A stretch of DNA of 64,000 bases, taken from NCBI RefSeq assembly GCF_019649055.1, contig NW_026570270.1, positions 558,001 through 622,000 on the forward strand. The letters are read 5' to 3'. The translations under genes were made by a program, and so were the position numbers. Below, in pieces: positions 51,242 to 59,710 of the stretch. Source of the DNA: Paramacrobiotus metropolitanus (taxonomy: Eukaryota > Tardigrada > Eutardigrada > Parachela > Macrobiotidae). Within the stretch, counting starts at the first letter, position 1; every line of letters starts with the position of its first letter. The notes beneath the pieces are model-generated. The model saw only the letters and a program-made list of their open reading frames with translations. It ran no database searches and was not told where the DNA came from.

Positions 51242-53158
51242 TTATCGCAAACTGAAATACCACATCAGCGAAACAAAAATCCAAAAAAGTGATTCGTAGA
51301 CAGGTGTACCGAGTCCTGCCGGGAAGATGATCGTCCTTCCTTCACCTTTATACATGTGGTTCACGCGAAAGTCCCAAAAAAGGTCAACTCTCGCTTCTTC
51401 CCACATTTCTCCTTCTTCGTTCATCTCTTCTATCTCTCTTTCAAATCTCCTTTCTGTTGCTACCGGATCAAGAGGATCTTGGATTCCTTTCTCGACACGT
51501 TGCAACCAATGGTTTAGCCATCTTCCTCTTCCGATGATGAAGCTCTTCACGCATGATAGCCAAGTCCGGTATCTGTTACAGTGGTACCGTTCGATGTGTG
51601 GTTTCCACATTTCGTTTGTCCGCATGATACTTTGTAGTTTCTTTTGGGCATGACCTTTAAGGTCTGCTATTGCGGCATTACATTTCGGCCATTGTGAAAG
51701 GTCATCTTGGGAGGTATTTTCGCAACATTCTGCACATTCCCATTGTGGTTGTATTCTGCACGGGTCCTCGAAGTAGCCGTGGTGACAACTCCTGGCTCGT
51801 TCGTCTAAAGTTAATGTCCGTTGACTCGTTTGCGGATTAACATCTTCCCGTGCTGTGGCTTCTTGTTCACATTCGATTGGGGTCACGCTTATGTCCTCAG
51901 AGGATATTTCGATAACCTCTGGTTCTTTTTCTGTTCGGTGACCTTTCAATTGTTCGAGTGCCTTGTTGCGGATTTCACTTGTAAACATCTGTTCCTCTTC
52001 AGCTATTCGTTTCAAAACCCGTAACCTTTCACTCTTTTTATCCTTCCCCACTTTAGCCGTCTTTATTTCCAGTGCCTCTGGTACTGGGATAGGCCTTGCC
52101 CAATCCATGCCAGGCACGAGCGATTGTTTCGCTGCAGCTGTCGCTTCTTTCTGTGTGGCAGCTATCTCTTCAAGTGTTGGTGACCTTTCGTCATTGATAG
52201 CAGAGTGTGGTTCGAAAAAGGGTTCCTTTTGAAGATCACGTTCTGTTATTTCTTCTTTGGCTTTATCTGGTGACCTTTCATTTTGGGTAGCAGATCGAGG
52301 TTCGAAGAAATTCGGAGTACACTCTGGTACTTTTATCGCCGGTGACCTTTCATCTTCCTTTCCCAGTGCCTCTGGTACTGGGATAACTTTTTCGACACAA
52401 TCTTTTTCTGTGGCTCCTTGCTTACAGTCATCTGCGATCATACTTCTCCCGTTCGGGAGAAATATGATCGCCTCATCCATGTCTGGCGCAAGCGGCTCCT
52501 TTTTCCTTCCGTTGACTTTTGCACTTTCACTTTTCTTCTCCGGTGCCTCTGGTACCGGGATTATCCGTTGGCTGATCTCGTTCTGCTGCACGCTCGTTAT
52601 TCCCGGTGCCTCTAGTACTGGGATGACCTTTCCTCTTCCCTTTTGTGGCAGCATTGTCCGGTTCAGTGTGTTTTCAATTTCCTGCTGGATCACTTTCAAC
52701 TGCTCAAATGTTGACAATTCTTTTTGCACCATCTTTTTATTTTCATTTCCCGGTGCCTCTGGTACTGGGATTAGCGTTTTATTATCCGTTTGAGCATTTC
52801 CCGTCTGTTTTACAAGTTCGGTGACCTTTCCGACTTGAACTTCGGCGACTGGTTTTGGGTCCTCTTCTTTCTCTTCTTCGCCTTCGTTATCCATTAGTAC
52901 GAACTTCTTCTCTAAGAAGTCGAATCCCAATAACACCTGTACGTCGTCACACTTCGGTCGGACGTAAAAGGAATGTTCGCTAGTCTTCTTCCTTAAGGTC
53001 ACCGGTGCTACACAGTAGTGCGTCACCATGAATCCTGACGTTCCACTAATTCCATTTATTCTCACCAGTCTGTCTGGTGGTAGTGGGAGCATATGAAGTC
53101 CATTCTTCTCACAAAACGGTTTGCTGATCAGCGACGTCTCAGCGTCGGTGTCCAACAT
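51242..53158 (-). CDS. Retroelement ORF4: protease-like domain plus repeat-rich tail
   Basis: This 638-residue frame starts with a retropepsin-like segment: LDTDAETSLI near its start and LLGFDFL about 75 residues later, matching the usual LDTGA and LLGxDFL pair. The first motif has Asp in place of the Gly that follows the catalytic DT. The rest is charged and repetitive, with five copies of IPVPEA or IPVLEA followed by PG or L, and several ERSP. Near the end is a Cys/His-rich stretch (CHHGYFEDPC, WECAECCE) of unknown role. The open frame overlaps ORF3 by about 31 nt, so it was probably reached by a -1 shift. The last codons (YFSLR and stop) are encoded by flank DNA shared with the clathrin-RING genes. 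Confidence 0.65.
   Translation of the reverse strand: MLDTDAETSLISKPFCEKNGLHMLPLPPDRLVRINGISGTSGFMVTHYCVAPVTLRKKTSEHSFYVRPKCDDVQVLLGFDFLEKKFVLMDNEGEEEKEEDPKPVAEVQVGKVTELVKQTGNAQTDNKTLIPVPEAPGNENKKMVQKELSTFEQLKVIQQEIENTLNRTMLPQKGRGKVIPVLEAPGITSVQQNEISQRIIPVPEAPEKKSESAKVNGRKKEPLAPDMDEAIIFLPNGRSMIADDCKQGATEKDCVEKVIPVPEALGKEDERSPAIKVPECTPNFFEPRSATQNERSPDKAKEEITERDLQKEPFFEPHSAINDERSPTLEEIAATQKEATAAAKQSLVPGMDWARPIPVPEALEIKTAKVGKDKKSERLRVLKRIAEEEQMFTSEIRNKALEQLKGHRTEKEPEVIEISSEDISVTPIECEQEATAREDVNPQTSQRTLTLDERARSCHHGYFEDPCRIQPQWECAECCENTSQDDLSQWPKCNAAIADLKGHAQKKLQSIMRTNEMWKPHIERYHCNRYRTWLSCVKSFIIGRGRWLNHWLQRVEKGIQDPLDPVATERRFEREIEEMNEEGEMWEEARVDLFWDFRVNHMYKGEGRTIIFPAGLGTPVYESLFWIFVSLMWYFSLR
52065..52795 (-). 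repeat. Interspersed IPVPEA-coding repeats
   Basis: Five copies of a ~20-bp segment, on the plus strand approximately GTGCCTCTGGTACTGGGAT, lie near 52070, 52366, 52540, 52600 and 52762. They encode IPVPEA/IPVLEA followed by PG, LG, PE or LE. Spacing varies and the DNA is more alike than the sequence between copies. Confidence 0.75.
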
Positions 53159-53709
53159 TGCGTTGACTTTATGTCTCCCACTTTCACTTCGTGAGTGTAT
53201 GCTTCAATTCTCTTGGGCAATTTTCCATTTTGAATCTTCAAGGTGTGAATCTTACATTTCACAGGGATGAGCGATACTGGTTCCGGGTCCATATCGGGAA
53301 GCACTTGTCCTTTTGCTGGAGCGCTATGACCTTTCAGTATTTCGCTCAGCTTATCAATCCTGTGTGGAACGTTAGTCCGAACATCGTAATATTTTCGCGG
53401 CTTTTCTTTATTTGTTTGCTTCTCTGTATCCATTTTACCGCTAATGACCTTTTCCACATTCTGCACTTGCTCATTAGCTTTTGTGCTGTGCATGTGACCT
53501 TTAGTCACTTCATTTATCGTTTGATGGATCAGTTCCTCTTTGCGGTTTTCATTTCGCTTATCTCGTAGCTTCTCAATGACCTCACTTGTTATTTGGTCCG
53601 CTCGCTTCAATTCGTCTTCTTCACTATCTTTCATCTCATCTGGTGACCTTTTATATGTAATCATATCATATCCTTTTTCGGTCATCCATTCGATCACCTT
53701 CGCGGACAC
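53128..53709 (-). CDS. Retroelement ORF3: charged linker leading into the protease
   Basis: A 193-residue frame rich in Lys and Glu. It ends with a segment (EVKVGDIKS) that, by comparison with retropepsins, should run straight into the LDT motif of ORF4, one base displaced. It overlaps ORF2 by about 16 nt and is itself in the -1 frame of ORF2. No independent domain was recognised and it probably does not start at its own ATG. Confidence 0.5.
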   Translation of the reverse strand: MSAKVIEWMTEKGYDMITYKRSPDEMKDSEEDELKRADQITSEVIEKLRDKRNENRKEELIHQTINEVTKGHMHSTKANEQVQNVEKVISGKMDTEKQTNKEKPRKYYDVRTNVPHRIDKLSEILKGHSAPAKGQVLPDMDPEPVSLIPVKCKIHTLKIQNGKLPKRIEAYTHEVKVGDIKSTQCWTPTLRRR

Positions 53710-55043
53710 TTCATTGTTCGTTTTCGTCTGATCAATTTGTGTAACATTCCGTCTGTTCGGGCTGGTGACTTGTCGTTAGCGTCCTTCTGTAGTGCTTGTG
53801 ATAAGTCCCGTGACCTTTCAACTGCGCTACTCTGTTGCGTTTGCGCCATCTCATTTGATCGTCCTTTTTGTTCGTTTTGCGCTAAGTCCTGTGACCTTTC
53901 GTTGCGCTTCATGACAAATCCGCCGCCCGTCAACTTTTGTATGGGGACTTTTTCTCCATAATTCGGCGGTTTATCCTGTGGTGGAGCGTTACGTGAATAA
54001 TTCCAGTCAGTAAATGTCTTCTTATATTCTTCTGGATTGAATACTGGGACTGGGTTCGGTGACCCTTGGGCTGGTTTCCCGGTAACCAACTCTTCTAATC
54101 GCTTTCTTTCGCATTGCGTTCGCAACTGTTGCATGTTCCAGTAATCCTCTTGCGACATTCTCGTTTTCTGCTTCGCTTTCGGCGTTACGGGTATCCACAT
54201 CCCGTGATTCCCATTCGGTCTGTGGGCCACTTTTTGCCACTTTTCCTTCTGTTGCAGGGTTGCTGCATCAACAAGTGAGTCATCGGAGTCCTGTTGTGCC
54301 GGTTCGTTATTCTGTTGCTCCGCTGTTCGCAGTGTCAAGTCTGTTTCTTGACCTTTTAGCACGGCGCTTTCACCGTGACTTTTAACATTCATACCCACTC
54401 CTTGACCTTTCACTTGGACTTTTCCAACAGAAGGTGACCTTTCATCTTTACTGTTAGTGATATTCTGCTCCATCCATTTTTGCCTTATCAACTTCTCTTC
54501 TTCGTCCTCTGAACAATTCCAGAACTTTGGCTTTATCTTCCCGTGACAGTCACAACATGGCTCATTCGCTTTGTCGTTTTCCGCCAAGTATTTCCGGAAT
54601 TTCTCGTGTTGCTCATTTTCTTCTTGCGCAGTATCGTTCTGCGGTTTCTTCTGATTCAGCAGCGCCTGTTTAATCTTTGCGTTCCGTTGTGCGCGTCGTT
54701 GCGCTAACACGCTGCAGTACGGTGACCTTTCATTTTGCTGCACTTTTTGCAGTGTCGCGCTACCGTCACGACAATTTCCACTCGCAGTACCATTCTCCGG
54801 TGACCTTTTATCCACTTGAGCGTTTCCACTCGCAGTGCCATTCTGCGGTGACCTTTGATTCTGTGACGGTATCCTTATAACCGTTCCATTTCCTTTTTGC
54901 GATGACGGCATCCATATAGCCGTTTCTCTTTGCTGTGGCGGCATCCATCTAGCCGTTTCCTGTGGTTGCGGCATCCATATAGCCGGTCCACTTTGCTTTT
55001 TCGCTGACAGTATCCATATAGCCGTTGCGGTGGTCACATTCAC
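53694..55043 (-). CDS. Retroelement ORF2: repeat-rich protein in -1 frame of Gag
   Basis: A 449-residue frame. The open frame extends upstream to overlap the end of Gag, so translation probably enters by -1 frameshifting at 55145-55139, not at an ATG. The N-terminal part has AIWMP-type repeats (about 54895-55030) and several copies of NGTASGN with ERSP. In the middle is a small Cys/His cluster (CCDCHGK). The rest is Gln/Lys-rich and without recognised domains. Confidence 0.5.
   Translation of the reverse strand: MNVTTATAIWILSAKKQSGPAIWMPQPQETARWMPPQQRETAIWMPSSQKGNGTVIRIPSQNQRSPQNGTASGNAQVDKRSPENGTASGNCRDGSATLQKVQQNERSPYCSVLAQRRAQRNAKIKQALLNQKKPQNDTAQEENEQHEKFRKYLAENDKANEPCCDCHGKIKPKFWNCSEDEEEKLIRQKWMEQNITNSKDERSPSVGKVQVKGQGVGMNVKSHGESAVLKGQETDLTLRTAEQQNNEPAQQDSDDSLVDAATLQQKEKWQKVAHRPNGNHGMWIPVTPKAKQKTRMSQEDYWNMQQLRTQCERKRLEELVTGKPAQGSPNPVPVFNPEEYKKTFTDWNYSRNAPPQDKPPNYGEKVPIQKLTGGGFVMKRNERSQDLAQNEQKGRSNEMAQTQQSSAVERSRDLSQALQKDANDKSPARTDGMLHKLIRRKRTMKCPRR
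54880..55040 (-). repeat. AIWMP-coding repeats in ORF2
   Basis: Five copies of a segment like GGCATCCATATAGCCGTTTC (plus strand) in about 150 bp encode AIWMP, ARWMP, AIWIL and a diverged VIRIP. Confidence 0.7.
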
Positions 55044-55123
55044 TGCAGTACCATTCTGCAGTGGTGACCTTTCCCTTTTATCCGGTGGTTTAGGGTCGGG
55101 TCGATCAGTAGGCTCACCGGTGC

Positions 55124-58100
55124 CTACTGATCTTGCCCGTTTCCCTGAACCGGCGCACCACCTTGTTGCGCGCCTTGCACATTTCCTTGTTGTTGTCCGA
55201 TATTATTTGCCGGGTTAGGATTCTGTCCATTTCCATTATTGCCGCCATTATTGTATTGACCACCACTCTGTTGATAGTTTCCTTGGCCTCCTCCATTGTT
55301 CTGGCCTCCTCTAAAATTTCCTCGGCCGAAGCCTCTGCCCCTTCCTCTGAAGCCGCCGCGGCCGAAGCCACCGCCGCGATAGCCGCCGCCTTGGCCACCG
55401 TTTCCATTTCCATAATTACCGTTTCCATTTCCTTGCTGATTCTGGAAGTTCGCTTTCGCCTGATACCATTGTGTAATCAGGTCATATCCGTTATCCACCG
55501 CTTGACGCCATCCGCCCGTTGCGCGAAGCCGTTGCCACTCTCTGAAGGCAAACAGATTCGGGTTCTGTTCCGGTAGTGTGTTGGCGAACTTGCATCCTTG
55601 TGTCTGATGATTGCCATACATACAGTACTGGCACATCTGCACATTGTTCGCCACCCATCCGTCAATCATCTGAAACTTAAATTCCGTTCGTGACCCTTGG
55701 TTCTGCTGGTAGTTCTGGTTTCCTCTATTTGGCTGAAAGTTGCCTTGACCTTGACCTTGGTTCTGGAAGTTTCCTTGACCTCCATTCCAATTCCCATTTC
55801 CATATCCGTTTCCGCCGAAGTTTCCGTTACCCCCTCCTTGTTGTGGTAATACGGCATTCATAGGGGTCATATTCTGTGGTACCGGTGGGGCTACATTCTG
55901 GGGAGCCACGTTCTGGGCTACTGGTCTCACTTGAGCTGCTGCCTGTATCGCCGCCACCATCGCATATGTTATCGGTTGCCCCGTCTGACTGTCAATAAAG
56001 GTCACCTTTTCTGTGACCTCTCTGACCGGGGTCTCCACACGGTATTCCACTGGTTGTTGGACTGGTGCAGCCGCCATCCTCTGTTGCGGTACATTTTCAA
56101 CCTGGCCTTGGCGGATGGTCACGTATTCCTGGTTACGTTGACCTTTTGGCGCCTTATACTTTTCTTTGCCCGTTGCCCAATGTCGGAAGAAGTCTTTCAC
56201 GTCCGTTGGCGTCTTGCACTTCTGTATACGCAATGCCTTGTAGAGTTCGTTATCCACTCTGCATCCTTCAATTAAGAAACCCACTGCTTGTTTTTCCGTA
56301 ATAATCCGTTTTGCTTTAAACCGCATCATCGCCTGGTAATACTGGTCAAGCGATTCCTTTCCGAGTTCGAATTTCCTCGCATAGGCCTCACGTAAGCCTA
56401 AGACTTCTTCGTCTCTGTCGCCGTATTCATCTTTGAATTTATCCATCCATTCAGTTATGGAGTATTCGATTCCGTCTTCTGCTGCAATGTCCTTTTCTCC
56501 TTCGAACCAGGTTTTTGCAGGACCTTTCACTGCACTGGCTATCTCGATCATGATTTGGTCGTCTGTGAGCTGGTAAGTCCTTTGAGTTTCTTTTACCAGT
56601 CGTGTCCATCCACTGACAGTATCACGACTGCCATCAAAGGTCATGAGGGGCGTTTTCCGAGCCATCGAGTTGAGCGCTTTTGTCAGTTGCTCTGCTGTCC
56701 TTTCTGCTCTAAGATCATCCTCTTCTTCGCTACTTTCGTTATCGTTTTGATTTCGTTTCGCCTTTCCATAACGGGATTTCCCTGGACGCTCCTGCCGGCT
56801 GGAGGGTCTGTCCCGTCGCCCTTCATCGATGAACACATTTGTTTCAAAGTGCGGGGGAAATTGTGAAGGGTCACCTCGACTCATATGCGGGTGACTTTCC
56901 GAGGGTGGCTCTTTGTCGTCTTTGACCTTTTCGCCATCTCGTTCCGTTTTCACGCTTCCTTTACCGGTACCAGTTCGTAATGGCATATCAAAATGGAAGC
57001 TTTTGCCCGTGCCCGTTTCATGCGCCTTGCTGTAACTGGGCGGCGGTGATTCCACTGTTGTTGTCCTGACTCCATATTGTAGCAGCTGTTCATCTTTATG
57101 TTTGTTCGACATGTTGAGCGCCTTGTTTTCATCTTCAAGGCGTCGGACTTTCAACTGGAATTCCTCTTTTTCCGTTTTCAAATTCTGATTCTCCTCGTTG
57201 ACCTTTAGCATGTGCTGATGGAGTTGGAAGGTCTTCTCCTGGATGACCTTTTCAGTGTCATTCTCCACCTTTTTAATGTGTTCCACCAACTGGGTCACAT
57301 CCCTTTCCAACGTCATGTATTGCTCGGCTGCTGCTTTCAGCTGATTCTTGCTTGCAATCAACTCATCATCTTTCGCCAGTGCTGTAGTGGTCATCTCGAC
57401 GAGGTCAGTGTTCAGCTTTGCAATTTCCTGACTCTTTTGAGCGACCTGTTGTTGCCACTCTTTGTCCTTTAGCTCCAATGTTGTGACCATTGTGTCCAGT
57501 CGCCGTGCTTCCTTCTGCCATTTAAGTCCTTCCTTAGTGACCTTTTCAATGTCTTCCGTGACCTTTTCGTTCTCCTGGTTGACCTTTTTAATTTCTTCTT
57601 TCAGGCGTTCTCCTTCGGTGGCTGTGATGTCTTTTGCCTCTCGCATCGCCTTGATTGCCTCATTGCGCAACTTTTCAGCTTCGTCAGCCCGTTCCTGATG
57701 ACCTTTCGACTCCTTCTGTAGGGTACCGATAGCTTTGTCTCGTAGCTCAAGGTCGTTCCTGAGCTTAAATGTTTCGGCTGCTAATGTTGTCAGTCGCTTC
57801 GTGACCTCTGCGAAGTTGGCAGCATATTCATCTCGTTTGGATTCTGCTTCAGTGACCTTTTGACGCAGTTGGTCACATTCGTCCTTCGATTCGGCTAAGT
57901 GTCGTGCCCTTTCAGCTGATTCTTCTGACATACTCTCGTTAAGGTCACTGACCGCAAGATGACCTTCCATTTCTCTGTCATCAACCATTTTCAAGTACTC
58001 TTCGGCCAGTTCCCTTTGCTTTTCGTATTTCACTTTCCATTCTTCTGCTGTACTCTCCAAGTAACCCCATTGTTGTTCTAACTCAAACAGTCGGGTCTCA

Positions 58101-58921
58101 AGCGATGTCAGTCTCTCTTGATATTCCTGTTTTCGTCTCGCCGTCAGATCTTCCTTATTACGGAGTTCATCTTCCAAATCCTTCACGCGCCTCTTCAGAG
58201 TTGACGTGGGGCTATTCGGTGACGGCGGTCGTACGTTGATGACCTTTCCCGTTTGTGTCCTTTCAATAAGGTGCTCGGGTATGTCCTTAAATGGTGTCAT
58301 CCCTTCAGCGCGGTCAGCTTCCTTCATCGCAGTTTGGAAGGACATGTTCATCGTCGCTTCATCATCCGTGAAGTAGGACTCGTTCGATTCGTCTGAGACC
58401 ATCGGAGTTGCCCAAAGGTCATCACCGACAGTCTTATCGTGCAGTAAAAGGTCATCCAATCCCAGTTCAGCCAATTCCATTTCCGTGACCTTTGTCTTAT
58501 CCATTTCCATTCGAGTCAGGTTCACGTTTTTATCCTGCTCATTTGTTCCGCTAATGGTAGCATCCAGCTTCGATGCTCCAACTGGTTCCACTCCTCTTTC
58601 TGTGGATTTTTCCTCCCCGGTGACCTTTTTCTGGTTCATCGGTTGACTTCCCGCCGCAGACGCGGGAGTATGCTTCTGGTCGTCACTCGAGCTTTCCTGG
58701 TTGGCGACCGCCTCGAGCGCCTTCTGATAAGTACTATCAGAGCCCCGTGAATCCTTTTTCTCGAGTGCCTTAGGCGCTCGAGTATTCCGCTCATGTCCAA
58801 CTGGACGTGAGTACGTGTGGAAATCCCTTTCGTATGGGTTTGGTGCACCTTGCTGTGAGCTGCGGGAGCTTCTGCTTCCCTGACTGCTGTTGGATGCCGG
58901 TTCCTCTTTGTCTTTATCCAT
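55124..58921 (-). CDS. gag: Retroelement Gag-like protein with long coiled coil
   Basis: A single 1265-residue ORF from ATG 58921. The first ~230 residues are acidic and Ser-rich. About residues 235-625 are heptad-rich (KVTEDIEKVTK, LRNDLELRDKAIGTL), a long coiled coil. About residues 750-925 match the retrotransposon Gag capsid domain (TWFEGEKD, EYGDRDEEV, LDQYYQAMMRFKAKR). A Gln/Asn/Gly-rich region follows, then a CCHC zinc knuckle (C-x2-C-x4-H-x4-C near residue 1097) and an RGG/Gly-Asn tail, both expected for RNA binding. The ORF ends TAG. Gag proteins usually lack such a long coiled coil, which would drive extended multimerisation. The octamer AAAGGTCA recurs through it in all codon phases. 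Confidence 0.75.
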   Translation of the reverse strand: MDKDKEEPASNSSQGSRSSRSSQQGAPNPYERDFHTYSRPVGHERNTRAPKALEKKDSRGSDSTYQKALEAVANQESSSDDQKHTPASAAGSQPMNQKKVTGEEKSTERGVEPVGASKLDATISGTNEQDKNVNLTRMEMDKTKVTEMELAELGLDDLLLHDKTVGDDLWATPMVSDESNESYFTDDEATMNMSFQTAMKEADRAEGMTPFKDIPEHLIERTQTGKVINVRPPSPNSPTSTLKRRVKDLEDELRNKEDLTARRKQEYQERLTSLETRLFELEQQWGYLESTAEEWKVKYEKQRELAEEYLKMVDDREMEGHLAVSDLNESMSEESAERARHLAESKDECDQLRQKVTEAESKRDEYAANFAEVTKRLTTLAAETFKLRNDLELRDKAIGTLQKESKGHQERADEAEKLRNEAIKAMREAKDITATEGERLKEEIKKVNQENEKVTEDIEKVTKEGLKWQKEARRLDTMVTTLELKDKEWQQQVAQKSQEIAKLNTDLVEMTTTALAKDDELIASKNQLKAAAEQYMTLERDVTQLVEHIKKVENDTEKVIQEKTFQLHQHMLKVNEENQNLKTEKEEFQLKVRRLEDENKALNMSNKHKDEQLLQYGVRTTTVESPPPSYSKAHETGTGKSFHFDMPLRTGTGKGSVKTERDGEKVKDDKEPPSESHPHMSRGDPSQFPPHFETNVFIDEGRRDRPSSRQERPGKSRYGKAKRNQNDNESSEEEDDLRAERTAEQLTKALNSMARKTPLMTFDGSRDTVSGWTRLVKETQRTYQLTDDQIMIEIASAVKGPAKTWFEGEKDIAAEDGIEYSITEWMDKFKDEYGDRDEEVLGLREAYARKFELGKESLDQYYQAMMRFKAKRIITEKQAVGFLIEGCRVDNELYKALRIQKCKTPTDVKDFFRHWATGKEKYKAPKGQRNQEYVTIRQGQVENVPQQRMAAAPVQQPVEYRVETPVREVTEKVTFIDSQTGQPITYAMVAAIQAAAQVRPVAQNVAPQNVAPPVPQNMTPMNAVLPQQGGGNGNFGGNGYGNGNWNGGQGNFQNQGQGQGNFQPNRGNQNYQQNQGSRTEFKFQMIDGWVANNVQMCQYCMYGNHQTQGCKFANTLPEQNPNLFAFREWQRLRATGGWRQAVDNGYDLITQWYQAKANFQNQQGNGNGNYGNGNGGQGGGYRGGGFGRGGFRGRGRGFGRGNFRGGQNNGGGQGNYQQSGGQYNNGGNNGNGQNPNPANNIGQQQGNVQGAQQGGAPVQGNGQDQ
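55139..55145 (-). promoter_or_regulatory. Candidate -1 ribosomal frameshift site (GGGAAAC)
   Basis: On the coding strand the heptamer is read G GGA AAC in the Gag frame, the canonical X XXY YYZ slippery form. It lies four sense codons before the Gag TAG stop. A -1 slip here enters the frame of ORF2, which is open from this point. Downstream sequence is GC-rich (CACCGGTGAGCC), but a pseudoknot was not established. Confidence 0.6.
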
Positions 58922-59036
58922 GTTGATCGGATAACTTGGACGCTCCTGTCAATTGTTCTCACACACACGTTATTGTATGGTTTATTCGGTTGTCCTAAAG
59001 GCCACTTTGTGCTTCGAAATTTTTCTAAGTCCTTTG

Positions 59037-59510
59037 TAAAGGTCACTTTTCGGTCGAAAAAATGTGACTAAGTCCCGTTTAAAGGTCACTTTTTTGATAA
59101 AAACTTCGAGAGATTTGCTCTAAAAGGTCACTCTCGGACAAAACTTCGAAACAGCTTTTACAGTTCGGAACACGTTAGCGAATATAATCCTACAGCTGCT
59201 GATATCGCTGTATCACTATTCAGTTTAATTACACTTCGATAAAGGTCACCGTGCGTCAGTTTCGGATATTAAAGGTCACTCAAATAGGTCAATCTGGTCA
59301 ATTCCAACTTTTTAGTAAAGGTCACTTTTCAAAGTAAAAAGTTACGTTCTGATCTTAAAGGTCACTTTCAAGCTCAATTCAACTCAAAAGGTCACTTTCC
59401 AACTCAATTCGAGCTAAAGGTCAATTTCCAGCTTAATTCTATCAAAGGTCACTTTCTGACTCGATTTTGATCAAAGGTCACTTTTCCTTTGTCTCAACTC
59501 AAAAGGTCAC
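59037..59510 (+). repeat. Twelve same-orientation AAAGGTCA octamers in the element leader
   Basis: The octamer, usually followed by CT (AAAGGTCACT), starts near 59037, 59081, 59124, 59243, 59271, 59314, 59355, 59388, 59414, 59444, 59473 and 59502. All are on the plus strand, opposite to the orientation that dominates in the coding body. AAAGGTCA is the known monomeric nuclear-receptor half-site (NBRE type). The spacing is irregular, 25-120 bp. Confidence 0.95.
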
Positions 59511-59687
59511 TTTCCGTCTCAATTATCTCCTCTCAAATCCAATTTCCCATTACAGCTAAAGTTCAACGGAAAATCCCCATCCGGGTTGTTTACGTCTTTC
59601 CTATTGGTCAGCTAGCTCAAATTATTCGGTTCAAATTTCAACCAATCACAGCTCAGATAACCGACCAATCACGTTGCTCCTCTTAAA

Positions 59688-59708
59688 ATTTATATCAGCC
59701 TGACGTCA
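59688..59708 (-). promoter_or_regulatory. Likely retroelement promoter: TATA box and CRE
   Basis: The minus strand reads TATAAAT at 59694-59688, with a perfect palindromic CRE, TGACGTCA, at 59701-59708 just upstream. CCAAT motifs (plus orientation) lie at 59777, 59790 and 59807. Initiation about 30 bp downstream would give a leader of roughly 740 nt before the Gag ATG at 58921. Confidence 0.5.
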
Positions 59709-59710
59709 CG

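Larger units (their letters stand above)
51242..59708 (-). mobile_element. Gag/protease-type retroelement, 3'-truncated, no RT or integrase seen
   Basis: The element is read on the minus strand. A TATA-like box and CRE lie at about 59690-59708, a ~740-nt leader follows, then Gag (58921-55124) and three further ORFs, each in the next -1 frame (to 51242). No reverse transcriptase, RNase H or integrase motif was found, and no LTR pair could be recognised. At the low-coordinate end the sequence joins the shared 3' flank of the clathrin-RING genes at roughly 51275, so the original 3' part is missing. The capsid-like domain, CCHC knuckle and retropepsin-like segment point to a Ty3/Gypsy-type origin. 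ORFs this long suggest either a recent insertion or selective maintenance. Confidence 0.75.

Noticed and set aside
51327-58921. Plus-strand ORFs opposite Gag and ORF2-4
   Set aside because: They are antisense shadows. The minus-strand frames carry the capsid, zinc-knuckle and protease-like features.
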